A DNA stretch of 64,000 nt from Flavobacteriaceae bacterium. GTDB lineage: Bacteria; Bacteroidota; Bacteroidia; Flavobacteriales; Flavobacteriaceae. The translations under genes and the position numbers were made by a program. Positions within the stretch are counted from its first letter, which is position 1, and every line of letters begins with the position of its first letter. Positions 48,692 to 59,251 of this stretch are shown here, in pieces. Location: positions 62,001 through 126,000 of the forward strand of contig JAGYJF010000002.1 in NCBI GenBank assembly GCA_018402135.1, written 5' to 3'. Below the pieces are notes generated by a model. The model searched no databases. It saw only the letters and a program-made list of their open reading frames with translations, and had not been told where the DNA came from.

Positions 48692-49420
48692 TTACTGTTC
48701 TTTTGAGAAGTTTTTAGGCCAGTTACCAGTGGTATTTACCTCGTCCATAGAACCTACTTTTATGGTTGGTCCGTTAACACCATCTACTGATACTACTTGT
48801 TCTTCTTTTTTGATCAAATATTTATCTTGGTCGAACAATACAACCTCTTTTCTAACAGAAGCTTCAAAAACAGGGATAGAATCCAACATGCCAGCTTTCA
48901 ATTCAAACTTCGCACCTTCTGCACCTACTGGAACATTCATCATTGTTTTGTAACGCGTACTGGATTTAAATAATGAATCTTTTACAGGAACAAAATCTAA
49001 GGTGTCAATTAATACAATTGTTTTGAAACTTTCTACACCACCAAAAAGTTTAGTTCTTTCAACATCTAAAACTGTTGAATCTCTGCGCTGCGTAATGGTG
49101 TATTGGGCTGTATCAATAAACTTTACCAAGTCGTCAAAATTATCTGTGAATTTACCAGTAACTACTTTATGAGCAACTTGTGCATTTCTAATATCAATCA
49201 AATTTTTGATTACCTGATTGTAACGTTTTTCCTTAAGTTGATTAAATTGAATTTCACCATAAACAGACATAAATGTTTTATATCCTAAAAAGATAATTAA
49301 TAGCCAAAGTGCTATGGTAATAAAGGGTTTTGCTTTTTTTGGTACATACTTATCTATAACCCATACAATACCTATGGTTAACAAGATTACAGCAACAATG
49401 GCAATAACAATATTTAACAT
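48692..49420 (-). CDS. Hypothetical membrane-anchored protein
   Basis: N-terminal TM segments, 242 aa, translationally adjacent to the DUF3822 gene. Confidence 0.75.
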   Translation of the reverse strand: MLNIVIAIVAVILLTIGIVWVIDKYVPKKAKPFITIALWLLIIFLGYKTFMSVYGEIQFNQLKEKRYNQVIKNLIDIRNAQVAHKVVTGKFTDNFDDLVKFIDTAQYTITQRRDSTVLDVERTKLFGGVESFKTIVLIDTLDFVPVKDSLFKSSTRYKTMMNVPVGAEGAKFELKAGMLDSIPVFEASVRKEVVLFDQDKYLIKKEEQVVSVDGVNGPTIKVGSMDEVNTTGNWPKNFSKEQ

Positions 49421-49580
49421 GTTTAAATTTTTTGATTAATTTTAGGATAATGACAAATCTACAATTTTTTTTCAATCATAAAAATCATTGAAATAAAAAA
49501 CCATTAAAAAATAAACATAGCTAAATAATCACCATCCTAATTAACTATTAAATAGTATCTTGCCACGCACACATTTTTTT

Positions 49581-51014
49581 ATGATTACCAAACCCTCAGA
49601 TTTTTATACCGAATTAAAAAACGCCTTTCCTTTTAAGCCTACTTTAAAGCAAGACAAGGTTTTAATTGGGTTTTCGGAATTTGTTTTTGAAAATAATAAC
49701 AACACCATTTTTCTTTTGAAAGGTTTCGCAGGAACGGGAAAAACAAGCATTATTGCCACAGTTGTTGCTAATTTATGGAAGGTTAAAAAAAGTGCAGTGT
49801 TATTGGCTCCAACAGGTAGAGCTGCTAAAGTAATTTCAAATTATTCAAAAACAGAAGCTTTTACCATTCATAAACGGATTTATTTTCCAAAGAAAGAAAA
49901 AAGTGGTGGCGTAAAATTCGTGATGCAGCCCAACAAACACCGCAATACTATTTTTATTGTAGATGAAGCGTCGATGATACCCGATTCGCCAGCTGAGTCT
50001 AAATTGTTTGAAAACGGATCTCTGTTAGACGATTTAATCCAATATGTATACTCCGGTCACCAATGCAAGTTGGTGTTTATTGGGGATACGGCGCAGTTGC
50101 CGCCAGTTCATTCTACTTTAAGTCCGGCTTTAGATGCCGATAAACTATCACTTAATTTCAATAAAAGGGTAGAGGAAATTGAATTGGATGAAGTAATGCG
50201 ACAACAATTAGATTCAGGTATTTTAGAAAATGCAACCTTGCTACGCGAAACTCTAGAGTTTGAAAATTTTGAGAGTTTTAAATTCGATTTAAAAAGCTTT
50301 AAGGATATCGTTAGATTGATGGATGGCTACGAAATTATGGATGCCATAAATGATGCTTACAGTCAAAACGGTTACGAAGAAACTGCAATTATCGTGCGAA
50401 GTAATAAACGTGCTAATTTATACAATCAGCAAATTAGAAGTCGTATTTTATTGAATGAAAACGAACTAAGTACAGGTGATTATTTAATGGTGGTGAAAAA
50501 TAACTATTTTTGGGTGAAACCAACTTCCGAAGCTGGATTTATCGCGAATGGTGATATAGTGGAAGTGCTTGAAATTTTCACTTTCATAGATTTATACGGT
50601 TTCAAATTTGCAGAAGTAAAAGTGCGCATGGTCGATTATCCTAAAATGCAACCGTTTGAAACAGTGTTGTTATTAGATACCATTGCTTCTGAATCACCTT
50701 CATTAACTTACGAAGAAGGTAACCAACTCTACAACGAAGTCTCTAAAGATTACGCCCATGAAACTTCCAATTATAAAAAATTCATGGGTGTTAAAAACAA
50801 TAAATATTTTAATGCACTACAAGTAAAATTTTCCTATGCCATAACCTGTCACAAGTCTCAAGGCGGACAATGGAATACAGTTTTTGTAGAACAGCCCTAT
50901 TTGCCAAATGGGATCGATAAGGAATATGTGCGTTGGCTTTATACCGCTTGCACAAGGGCAAAAGAGCAATTATATCTTATTGGATTTAAAGACGATTTTT
51001 TTGTAAATTCATAA
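49581..51014 (+). CDS. AAA-family/RecD-like ATP-dependent helicase
   Basis: FLLKGFAGTGKTSIIATVV Walker A; IFIVDEASMIPD; VFIGDTAQLPPV; SYAITCHKSQGGQW; YTACTRAKEQLYLIG; ATG at 49581 preferred over TTG 49560. Confidence 0.92.
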   Translation: MITKPSDFYTELKNAFPFKPTLKQDKVLIGFSEFVFENNNNTIFLLKGFAGTGKTSIIATVVANLWKVKKSAVLLAPTGRAAKVISNYSKTEAFTIHKRIYFPKKEKSGGVKFVMQPNKHRNTIFIVDEASMIPDSPAESKLFENGSLLDDLIQYVYSGHQCKLVFIGDTAQLPPVHSTLSPALDADKLSLNFNKRVEEIELDEVMRQQLDSGILENATLLRETLEFENFESFKFDLKSFKDIVRLMDGYEIMDAINDAYSQNGYEETAIIVRSNKRANLYNQQIRSRILLNENELSTGDYLMVVKNNYFWVKPTSEAGFIANGDIVEVLEIFTFIDLYGFKFAEVKVRMVDYPKMQPFETVLLLDTIASESPSLTYEEGNQLYNEVSKDYAHETSNYKKFMGVKNNKYFNALQVKFSYAITCHKSQGGQWNTVFVEQPYLPNGIDKEYVRWLYTACTRAKEQLYLIGFKDDFFVNS

Positions 51015-51020
51015 AATATT

Positions 51021-51590
51021 ATGAGTACAGAAACCATTATTAGTATTTGTTTAGGAATCGGACTTTCAGCTTCAGTGGGCTTCAGAATATTTCTGCCTTT
51101 GTTTGCTTTAAGTCTAGCGAATTACCTCAATGTTTGGGAACTTAATGAGTCATGGCAATGGATAGGCAGTACCTCGGCGTTAATTTTATTTGGAGTCGCA
51201 ACCATAGTAGAAATTATTGCTTATTACATCCCAGTAGTCGATAATGCCCTAGATAGCATAGCAATTCCTTTAGCAACTATTGCAGGGACTTTGGTCATGG
51301 TTTCAACTATTTCCGATTTGAGTCCTGTAGTTACTTGGGCGCTGGCAATTATTGCTGGTGGCGGCACGGCATCGTCCATTAAAGGAACTTCCAGCGTGTC
51401 TCGTTTAACTTCAACCGTTTCAACAGCTGGATTTGGTAATAATATTATAGCGAGTATCGAAAATATAATTGCCTTAATTATGTCGGTTATCGCTATTGTT
51501 TTTCCTGTATTTGCGGTAATTTTAGTATTTCTTATTTTATATATTATTTTTAAGCTTTATAAAAAGATTAGAAAGAGGTCTAAAAATTAG
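51021..51590 (+). CDS. DUF4126 family membrane protein
   Basis: ICLGIGLSASVGFRIFLPLFALSLAN; IAGGGTASSIKGTSSVSRLTSTVSTAGFGN. Confidence 0.85.
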   Translation: MSTETIISICLGIGLSASVGFRIFLPLFALSLANYLNVWELNESWQWIGSTSALILFGVATIVEIIAYYIPVVDNALDSIAIPLATIAGTLVMVSTISDLSPVVTWALAIIAGGGTASSIKGTSSVSRLTSTVSTAGFGNNIIASIENIIALIMSVIAIVFPVFAVILVFLILYIIFKLYKKIRKRSKN

Positions 51591-51628
51591 CGCTATTATT
51601 TTATTTTTGGTGTGAATAAAAAGTCTTT

Positions 51629-52357
51629 ATGAAAGTTATTTCAATGATTCCTGCGCGATACAGCGCTTCTAGATTTCCAGCAAAACTCATGCAAGACTTA
51701 GGCGGTAAAACGGTAATTTTAAGAACCTATGAAGCTACCGTCAATACAGGATTATTTGATGATGTTTATGTAGTTACCGATAGCGATATTATTTTTTCTG
51801 AAATTACTTCAAACGGCGGAAAAGCCATTATGAGCAAGAAGGAACACCAATCGGGAAGTGACCGCATTGCCGAAGCAGTAGCCGACTTAGATGTTGACAT
51901 AGTGATAAATGTGCAGGGCGACGAACCATTTACCGAACGTGAAAGTCTTGAAAAAGTGCTAAATGTTTTCAAAACAGATGATACTAAAGAAATAGATTTA
52001 GCGTCCTTAATGGTCGAAATACACGATTGGGAAGAGATTAGCAACCCAAACACCGTAAAAGTTATTGTAGACCAACAAAACTTTGCCCTATACTTTTCGC
52101 GGAGCCCAATTCCGTTTCCGCGAGATAAAGAAGTAGGAACGCGCTATTTTAAACACAAAGGTATTTACGCATTTAGAAAACAAGCACTTTTAGATTTTTA
52201 TAAATTACCCATGCAGTTTTTAGAGGCCACCGAAAAAATTGAATGCATACGATATTTAGAATACGGCAAACGCATAAAAATGGTAGAAACCTCAGTAGAA
52301 GGTGTAGAAATTGATACGCCGGAAGACTTAGAACGCGCCAAAAAACTTTGGAAATAA
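51629..52357 (+). CDS. kdsB: 3-deoxy-manno-octulosonate cytidylyltransferase (KdsB)
   Basis: [49 protein letters not shown]-like FRKQALLDF. Confidence 0.96.
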   Translation: MKVISMIPARYSASRFPAKLMQDLGGKTVILRTYEATVNTGLFDDVYVVTDSDIIFSEITSNGGKAIMSKKEHQSGSDRIAEAVADLDVDIVINVQGDEPFTERESLEKVLNVFKTDDTKEIDLASLMVEIHDWEEISNPNTVKVIVDQQNFALYFSRSPIPFPRDKEVGTRYFKHKGIYAFRKQALLDFYKLPMQFLEATEKIECIRYLEYGKRIKMVETSVEGVEIDTPEDLERAKKLWK

Positions 52358-52363
52358 TAGCCA

Positions 52364-53068
52364 TTGAAGCCATCATACAAACATATTAAAGTAATAGGCT
52401 TTGATGCCGACGATACACTGTGGGTAAACGAAACCTATTTTAGGGAAGCAGAACAAAAGTTCGCCGCTATGCTGTCAAAATTTGAAACACCTAATAAAAT
52501 AGACCAGGAGTTGTTTCAACTTGAAATGAAGAATTTACCGTTATATGGCTATGGTATTAAAGGATTTGTATTAAGCATGGTTGAAATGGCTTTAAAACTT
52601 TCAAATTATACAGTGCAAAATGAGGTGATAGAAAAAATCATCAACATTGGAAAGGATATGCTGGATAAACCAGTAGAATTATTAGATGGTGTACAGGAAG
52701 TCTTGGAAAATTTAGAACATAAGTATAGACTAATTTTAGTTACTAAAGGCGATTTACTAGATCAAGAGCGCAAGCTCGAGAAATCAAAATTAACGCATTA
52801 TTTCCATCATATTGAAGTACTAAGTGATAAGCAAACATCCAATTATTCAGCTTTATTAAATCATTTAGACATCAAACCATCCGAATTTTTAATGATTGGA
52901 AACTCATTAAAATCTGATGTTTTACCAATTGTAGAATTAAAAGCCAACGCTATTCACGTGCCATTTCATACTACATGGCTTCATGAACAGGTTACCGAAA
53001 ACGAAACCAATGGAAAATCATATCTAACGTTAAATTCGCTGCGAGACATTATTCCGTTGTTAAATTAA
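52364..53068 (+). CDS. HAD family hydrolase
   Basis: VIGFDADDTLWVNE; LVTKGDLLDQERKLEKS; FLMIGNSLKSDVLP. Confidence 0.92.
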   Translation: MKPSYKHIKVIGFDADDTLWVNETYFREAEQKFAAMLSKFETPNKIDQELFQLEMKNLPLYGYGIKGFVLSMVEMALKLSNYTVQNEVIEKIINIGKDMLDKPVELLDGVQEVLENLEHKYRLILVTKGDLLDQERKLEKSKLTHYFHHIEVLSDKQTSNYSALLNHLDIKPSEFLMIGNSLKSDVLPIVELKANAIHVPFHTTWLHEQVTENETNGKSYLTLNSLRDIIPLLN

Positions 53069-53127
53069 AAATAAAAACCACAGCAAAATTCAACCACAGT
53101 TGTTAATTTTGTTACAGACTAAATTAT

Positions 53128-54210
53128 ATGAGTTTTAAGAATTATCCTATGGTATCTCGGGTTGTCTTCGGAAGAGGAAGTTTCAATCAGTTATCAGAAA
53201 TTATCGAACCAAAACGCCTCAATGCCAAAGCCCCTTTTGTTTTTTTGGTGGATGATGTTTTTAAAGGAAATTCATGGCTGATCTCAAAAATTCCATTAGC
53301 TTATAAAGATGAATTAATCTACGTTTCTACCGCCGAAGAACCAAAAACCTCTCAGGTAGACGCTCTAGTCGAACAAATTATTTTAAATCATAACGAACGA
53401 CCTTCAGGCATTATTGGCATTGGTGGTGGCTCTATTTTAGACTTGTCAAAAGCAGTTTCAATTTTACTTACCAATGAAGGCGAGGCTAAGGATTATCAAG
53501 GTTGGGACTTGGTGAGAAACCCCGCTATTTATCATGTTGGTATTCCCACGATTTCGGGAACTGGCGCTGAAGTTTCAAGAACTACGGTGTTGACTGGTCC
53601 AGAAAGAAAATTAGGAATCAATTCAGATTATACACCCTTTGACCAAGTGATTTTAGATCCTGAATTAACTAAAGATGTGCCAAAAGATCAATGGTTTTAC
53701 ACTGGTATGGATTGTTATATTCATTGTGTGGAATCGTTAAATGGCACCTATTTAAATTCCTTTAGCGAGACTTACGGTGAAAAGGCCATGGAACTTTGCA
53801 AATCCATTTTTCTTGAAAACAATTTAACTGATAAGGAAAAAGAAGATAAGTTAATGATGGCATCATGGCATGGTGGTATGAGTATAGCCTATTCGCAAGT
53901 TGGTGTTGCCCACGCTATGAGTTACGGACTGTCTTTTTTACTTGGGACCAAACACGGCATTGGTAACTGCATTGTTTTTGATCATTTGGAAGAATTTTAT
54001 CCAGAGGATGTGGCGCTATTCAAAAAAATGCGGAAACTAAACAATATAGAATTACCTCAAGGAATTTGTGCCAACCTTAGCGATGAAGATTTTGATATCA
54101 TGATTAATGTTGCTTTGAGTTTAGAACCCCTTTGGGAAAATGCTGTTGGTAAAAAATGGAAACAAACCATTACCCACGAAAAACTGAAATCGCTCTATAA
54201 ACTCATGTAG
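53128..54210 (+). CDS. Iron-containing alcohol dehydrogenase, KdnB-like
   Basis: GIIGIGGGSILDLSKAVSILL; PTISGTGAEVSRTTVL; GVAHAMSYGLSFLLGTKHGIGN. Confidence 0.88.
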   Translation: MSFKNYPMVSRVVFGRGSFNQLSEIIEPKRLNAKAPFVFLVDDVFKGNSWLISKIPLAYKDELIYVSTAEEPKTSQVDALVEQIILNHNERPSGIIGIGGGSILDLSKAVSILLTNEGEAKDYQGWDLVRNPAIYHVGIPTISGTGAEVSRTTVLTGPERKLGINSDYTPFDQVILDPELTKDVPKDQWFYTGMDCYIHCVESLNGTYLNSFSETYGEKAMELCKSIFLENNLTDKEKEDKLMMASWHGGMSIAYSQVGVAHAMSYGLSFLLGTKHGIGNCIVFDHLEEFYPEDVALFKKMRKLNNIELPQGICANLSDEDFDIMINVALSLEPLWENAVGKKWKQTITHEKLKSLYKLM

Positions 54211-54211
54211 A

Positions 54212-54760
54212 ATGGGATCGCTCTCAAAATTTATCTATTTTAAATTACTCGGTTGGAAAATCACTGGAAACATTGATTTTTCAAAAAATTCCATTAAAAA
54301 AGCAGTAATTATCGCAGCGCCTCACACGAGCTGGCACGATTTCTACATTGGTTTGCTATTGAGAAAAATATGCGGTGTTAAAACCAATTTCATTGGTAAA
54401 GCTGAATTGTTTAAATGGCCATTTGGTTATTATTTTAGGTCCATTGGAGGTGTGCCAGTTAATCGCAAAGAACGGCTTGATATGGTAGATTCTATCGCAA
54501 GTATTTTTGCCGAACGTGATGAATTTAGATTAACATTAGCTCCTGAAGGTACCAGAAAAAAAGTAGATAAATGGCGTACAGGATTCTATTACATCGCAAA
54601 AAAGGCAGCGGTTCCTATTATCATGTTTACATTAGATTTCGAAAACAAACAAAATAAAGTATCCGAACCATTTTATCCAACCGACAATATTGAAGCAGAT
54701 TTTAAATTCATTCATTCTTTTTATCAAGGTGTTAAAGGTAAAATACCTGAGTATTCTTAG
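54212..54760 (+). CDS. 1-acyl-sn-glycerol-3-phosphate acyltransferase-like protein
   Basis: IIAAPHTSWHDFYIGLLLRK; GGVPVNRKERL; LTLAPEGTRKKVDKWRTGFYYIA. Confidence 0.92.
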   Translation: MGSLSKFIYFKLLGWKITGNIDFSKNSIKKAVIIAAPHTSWHDFYIGLLLRKICGVKTNFIGKAELFKWPFGYYFRSIGGVPVNRKERLDMVDSIASIFAERDEFRLTLAPEGTRKKVDKWRTGFYYIAKKAAVPIIMFTLDFENKQNKVSEPFYPTDNIEADFKFIHSFYQGVKGKIPEYS

Positions 54761-54849
54761 GGTTTGGCGTAACTTTTGTACTTTTAATGCATGTTGATGA
54801 AACATAAAGTAAACCTTAATCAAGTCCCTAAAAAGAAACATTAGCGCAT

Positions 54850-54880
54850 AAAAAAAAGCCACTTAATTGTGGCTTTTTTC
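54850..54880. terminator. Bidirectional terminator between convergent genes
   Basis: AAAAAAAAGCCAC-TTAATT-GTGGCTTTTTT. Confidence 0.85.
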
Positions 54881-54899
54881 AGTTAAAAATTCATGATTA

Positions 54900-57485
54900 T
54901 TATTTAATTTCTTTCATAGCATTGTCTATTAAAGTACGCAAATGTTGTTTGTGCGCTTTTGAAGCAATATCGCCAGAAGGCGCTGCCATTGATTTGATGG
55001 CGTTTAAATTGTAAAGAGCCATCGATTTTGCTGCATTGCTGTAACGTGATGCTTGAGTTCCAACAAGCGCACCAATAAGCATATTGGTATACTCTACTTG
55101 TAGGTTTTGTCGGAATGAATTTACATTACCAGAAATATCAGCTTTAAAAATAGCATTGTTTAAATCGGTCATAAAGGCAGATAATGAATAGTCGTTTCCA
55201 TATAATTCCGAGTCAGAAATCCGTTGCACAGTATTAGGATGTAACAAATGGTTCAATACATTTCTCTGATAACTTAAAACTTGCTGGTGGATTTTTGGAT
55301 CTTCATTGCCTCTGGTAAAATTAAATCCACGACGTTGCATGGCCAAATAGTTATATAACTCGTTAGGCGTTTTATAGGCATTTGGTGAAAAAGCGAATTC
55401 GCTTAAAGCCGCCATTGCTCGCTTTTGGTCAGCTAAACTAACCGGCGTGTAAGGTTGTGTTTCGCCTTCTTGTCCAGCCATGGCTCTGTCTACATAAACA
55501 CCACCAATATATCTTGAAATAACATTGGTTGCATTGGCATATTGACCTGAAAGCAAATAATAAACGCGTCTTAATTCTTGATACGATTCACCTTCGTTGG
55601 TGAATTTAGGCTTAATATCACCCATTAATTCATTAACCATTTTAATACGCTCAGTAGCGTAACCAATGGCATCGCTCGATAAGTCACTTACCATAACTCT
55701 CGGGTCAATTGCTTTCCCTGGTGAACGCATATCATCGGCATCGTTTCCAAAAATTAATTCTGGTTTGGTAGACTGATTTAATAAGGCAGTTTTTTCAGCT
55801 TCATTTGCAAATGGTGTATAACCAAACTGAATAGCCCAAATATCGTATGGTCCAACGGAGGTATCATAATACTGACCTTGTTTGCTGCGATCTCTAATAA
55901 TGTTGATGTCGGCATAATCCATCACCGAACCCGTTAAAGCTTTTCCTTTAATAAATTCAGCATCGGCCAGTTGCTCGGGTGTGTAAATCTGACTGGCCTT
56001 CATATTGTGGTTTAAACCCAAAGTGTGACCAACCTCGTGCATAATTAGGGCTATCATTGATTCTTTTTTCATGCGCTCCATTTCTAAATCGTTTGCTTTA
56101 GCAGCGGCTAAAACAGCTTGACCAAACATGGTGTTTTCGTGCATAATGTGACCAGCAGAACACAGAAGCTGATTGTTTTCGATAAGCGAAACTTCTTCAC
56201 TCAAATTATTGCTTGCTGATAAATCGAATAGTTTATCATAAAGCACTCTATTGGTAAAGTGCACGTATTCAAGCATGATATCTGCACCTAAAATTTGTCC
56301 TGTTTTAGGGTTCACAAACGACGGACCATAGCCTCCAAAAGGCGCCTGTGGGGAAGAAGTCCAACGCAAAACATTATATCTAATATCACCAGCATCCCAA
56401 TCGGCATCGTCTGGTTGCATTTTAACAACCATAGCGTTGTTGAATCCTGCTTTTTCAAAGGCTATATTCCATTCTAAAACACCTTTTTCAATAGTTTCAC
56501 GCCATTCAACAGGGGTTGTGTTTTCCATCCACCAAACGATTGGTTCAACAGGCTCAGAAATGGGCGCTTCAGGATTTTGTTTCACCAATTTCCAACGGTG
56601 TACGAAATCTCTGTACGGTACTGAGTTGGTAGCCGTTTGATCGTTTACTTGTGTTGTGAAATAACCAACTCTTGGATCGTCAAAAAGTGGCTCATAATCA
56701 TTAGCAGGCATTGCTATAAGGCTGTGGTAAACTTTTATACTCACATTTCTACCATCGGTAACAGCATCGGAACCATTGTTTAATACGGAAGGACTAGAAT
56801 ACACATATTCAACTGCCACATCGGTATTTTCAGGATAGTTTCTAATAGCGTTTACTTTGGTTTTGTTCTTATCTAAATTGCCTAGAGCAAACGACATGGG
56901 CGAGGCGCCTGGAAATCGCGGTGGTTTTATTTGAGACAGCGTTTCTTGAGTAAATAAATCATCAGCTTTTATAAGGTACAACCCTTTTTCTTTATCGTGG
57001 GCCTCAATTTTTAAACTCGCCATAATACCAGTACTGGTATTGGCATCCTTAGCTTTAGAAATTGGATTATTTTCATCAAAATAGAAAGAGGTATTTTGGG
57101 TAACAAACTCAATTTTGTCAAAATATTTTTCAATCGTAAAAACTTTTGAACCTCTATATGCACCTCTAAAAGCGCCAGCGTCTAAAACACCATCGGCAAC
57201 CTGATTAAAGTGAATAAACTCGCTTTTAAAGTGGTCATCTGAAATTACCATTTGCAAACTACCATTAACGGTATCTTGATAAATAGTAAATAAGCCTTCA
57301 ATTTTTTTGCTTTGTTTTACAAGTTCAGTTATTGATTTATCTGAAGATTTTTTGGCAGTAGCTTCGGTTGGCTCACTACCTTTTTTCTTTTTATCCTTTT
57401 TTTGGGCAAAAGAAATCTGTGGTACCATCATAAGTGCGATAACTGATGCTACCGCAATGCGATACATGGTTTTTTTTGAAATCAT
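54900..57485 (-). CDS. Secreted zinc-dependent metalloprotease (DUF5117/DUF5118-type)
   Basis: MHEVGHTLGLNHNMKAS (HExxHxxGxxH); signal peptide SVIALMMVPQISFAQ; probable start at 57485. Confidence 0.93.
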   Translation of the reverse strand: MISKKTMYRIAVASVIALMMVPQISFAQKKDKKKKGSEPTEATAKKSSDKSITELVKQSKKIEGLFTIYQDTVNGSLQMVISDDHFKSEFIHFNQVADGVLDAGAFRGAYRGSKVFTIEKYFDKIEFVTQNTSFYFDENNPISKAKDANTSTGIMASLKIEAHDKEKGLYLIKADDLFTQETLSQIKPPRFPGASPMSFALGNLDKNKTKVNAIRNYPENTDVAVEYVYSSPSVLNNGSDAVTDGRNVSIKVYHSLIAMPANDYEPLFDDPRVGYFTTQVNDQTATNSVPYRDFVHRWKLVKQNPEAPISEPVEPIVWWMENTTPVEWRETIEKGVLEWNIAFEKAGFNNAMVVKMQPDDADWDAGDIRYNVLRWTSSPQAPFGGYGPSFVNPKTGQILGADIMLEYVHFTNRVLYDKLFDLSASNNLSEEVSLIENNQLLCSAGHIMHENTMFGQAVLAAAKANDLEMERMKKESMIALIMHEVGHTLGLNHNMKASQIYTPEQLADAEFIKGKALTGSVMDYADINIIRDRSKQGQYYDTSVGPYDIWAIQFGYTPFANEAEKTALLNQSTKPELIFGNDADDMRSPGKAIDPRVMVSDLSSDAIGYATERIKMVNELMGDIKPKFTNEGESYQELRRVYYLLSGQYANATNVISRYIGGVYVDRAMAGQEGETQPYTPVSLADQKRAMAALSEFAFSPNAYKTPNELYNYLAMQRRGFNFTRGNEDPKIHQQVLSYQRNVLNHLLHPNTVQRISDSELYGNDYSLSAFMTDLNNAIFKADISGNVNSFRQNLQVEYTNMLIGALVGTQASRYSNAAKSMALYNLNAIKSMAAPSGDIASKAHKQHLRTLIDNAMKEIK

Positions 57486-57588
57486 TAAATTGGTGTATAA
57501 AGTGAATAATTGGTAATTAATATAGTGTGGAAAATTAAATAATATTCTGATAATTCTATTCACACGAAATGTTAAAACTCTCTGAAAG

Positions 57589-58062
57589 TCAATTTTTCAA
57601 GTAGTTTTCAATGTATTTATCCAGCATTAAATTTGTTTGAGTTTGAAGTTTTTTCTGAAAAAAGGTCGTGTTTCCAAATAACCAACCTTTAAATCCCATG
57701 GCTTGTTTGGCCCAATGCTGTAATATGAATTTGTCTCGGTGGTTAATTATTTTACCATCCTGGAATTGAAATTGGGCATGAATTAAATTGTGCACTTTTC
57801 GGCCGGTTTTACTAAAGGTGTAAAGAGCCTCCCAATCAACTGAACCATTAAATTCATTGGCAATAACGTTAGAATAAATAATTCTAAAGTCTTTGTTTTT
57901 TTGAGAGTTACAAAGCATTCTCCACATGTTTTTGGCACGTTCTCCATTTAGTTCACCAAAGGCAGGATCGTGAAATTTAATATTTTTATGATAACAACCC
58001 ACCATCGCTTCTGCATCAAGCTTACTAAAGGCCTTATAAAAAGTATGAACTAATTCCTCCAT
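57589..58062 (-). CDS. Nuclear transport factor 2 (SnoaL-like) family protein
   Basis: HTFYKAFSKLDAEAMVGCYHKNIKFHDPAFGELNGERAKNMWRML. Confidence 0.88.
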   Translation of the reverse strand: MEELVHTFYKAFSKLDAEAMVGCYHKNIKFHDPAFGELNGERAKNMWRMLCNSQKNKDFRIIYSNVIANEFNGSVDWEALYTFSKTGRKVHNLIHAQFQFQDGKIINHRDKFILQHWAKQAMGFKGWLFGNTTFFQKKLQTQTNLMLDKYIENYLKN

Positions 58063-58096
58063 ATCATAAAAGTAAGATAAATTTAGAATTGAACAT

Positions 58097-58120
58097 AAAA
58101 AAAGAGGGCAGAACCCTCAT
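58097..58120 (-). terminator. Terminator downstream of the yebC-like gene or NTF2-like gene region (minus strand)
   Basis: A-run then GAGGG-CAGAA-CCCTC on + strand. Confidence 0.6.
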
Positions 58121-58142
58121 TTATATTTGTACCAAATCCATT

Positions 58143-58859
58143 TCATTCGCCTTCGTTCATGGTGTGATAAACATTTTGGACATCGTCATCTTCCTCAATC
58201 TTCTCCAATAATTTCTCGACATCAGCCATTTCATCGGCATTTAATTTTTTGGTGATTTGTGGAATGCGTTCAAATCCTGAAGATAATATTTCAATCTCAC
58301 GACGTTCTAACTCAGCTTGAATCGCGCCAAAACTTTCGAATGGTGCATAAATTAATATACCATCTTCGTCGGCAAAAACTTCTTCTGCACCAAAATCAAT
58401 CATTTCTAATTCTAGTTCTTCGGGATCAATACCTTCAGCGTTCACTCTAAAATTACAGGTGTGGTCAAACATAAACACTACCGATCCTGAAGTTCCCAAG
58501 CTACCATCACATTTATTAAAATAACTTCTAATGTTGGCAACCGTTCTGGTGTTGTTGTCAGTGGCCGTTTCAACTAAAATAGCGATGCCGTGTGGTGCAT
58601 AACCTTCAAATAAAACTTCTTTGTAATCACCTTGGTTTTTATCGGAGGCACGCTTTATGGCGCGCTCAATATTGTCTTTAGGCATGTTTACGGCCTTGGC
58701 GTTTTGAATCACCGCGCGTAAACGCGAGTTACCATCTGGATCCGGACCGCCTTCTTTTACGGCCATTACAATATCTTTTCCTATGCGCGTAAAGGCCTTG
58801 CTCATGGCAGACCACCGCTTCATTTTGCGTGCTTTTCTAAACTCGAACGCTCTTCCCAT
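58143..58859 (-). CDS. YebC/PmpR family DNA-binding transcriptional regulator
   Basis: MGRAFEFRKARKMKRWSAMSKAFTRIGKDI; VNMPKDNIERAIKRAS; LFEGYAPHGIAILVETATDNNTRTVANIRSYFNK. Confidence 0.97.
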   Translation of the reverse strand: MGRAFEFRKARKMKRWSAMSKAFTRIGKDIVMAVKEGGPDPDGNSRLRAVIQNAKAVNMPKDNIERAIKRASDKNQGDYKEVLFEGYAPHGIAILVETATDNNTRTVANIRSYFNKCDGSLGTSGSVVFMFDHTCNFRVNAEGIDPEELELEMIDFGAEEVFADEDGILIYAPFESFGAIQAELERREIEILSSGFERIPQITKKLNADEMADVEKLLEKIEEDDDVQNVYHTMNEGE

Positions 58860-58917
58860 TTTACTATGTTTTTTTAGAATGCCAAAAGTAAGAAAAATAA
58901 CATTTTATAAAAACGAA

Positions 58918-59208
58918 TTATTCTTCAACCTCAACAATTTGCTCAATGGCTTCTGCTAATTCAAAATCTTTTTCAGTAACGCCGCCAGCATCATGTGTGG
59001 ATAGTGATATTTTAAGAACGTTATAAGTGTTGCTCCAATCTGGATGATGATTGAGAGCCTCGCATTCAAAAGCAATACGGCTCATAGCGCTAAAACAATC
59101 TTTGAAATTTTCAAATTCAAATTCGGCGTAAATGGCATTATCAATAAATTCCCAATCAGGAAAGTGAAGTAATTTTTTTTCTATGATATCAGCTTCTAAT
59201 TTTTTCAT
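58918..59208 (-). CDS. 4a-hydroxytetrahydrobiopterin dehydratase
   Basis: ALNHHPDWSNTYNVLKISLSTHDAGGVTEKDFELAEAIE. Confidence 0.95.
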   Translation of the reverse strand: MKKLEADIIEKKLLHFPDWEFIDNAIYAEFEFENFKDCFSAMSRIAFECEALNHHPDWSNTYNVLKISLSTHDAGGVTEKDFELAEAIEQIVEVEE

Positions 59209-59251
59209 AAGTTGTGTATTTAAAGTTCAGCATAAAGGTACACAAATTGAT

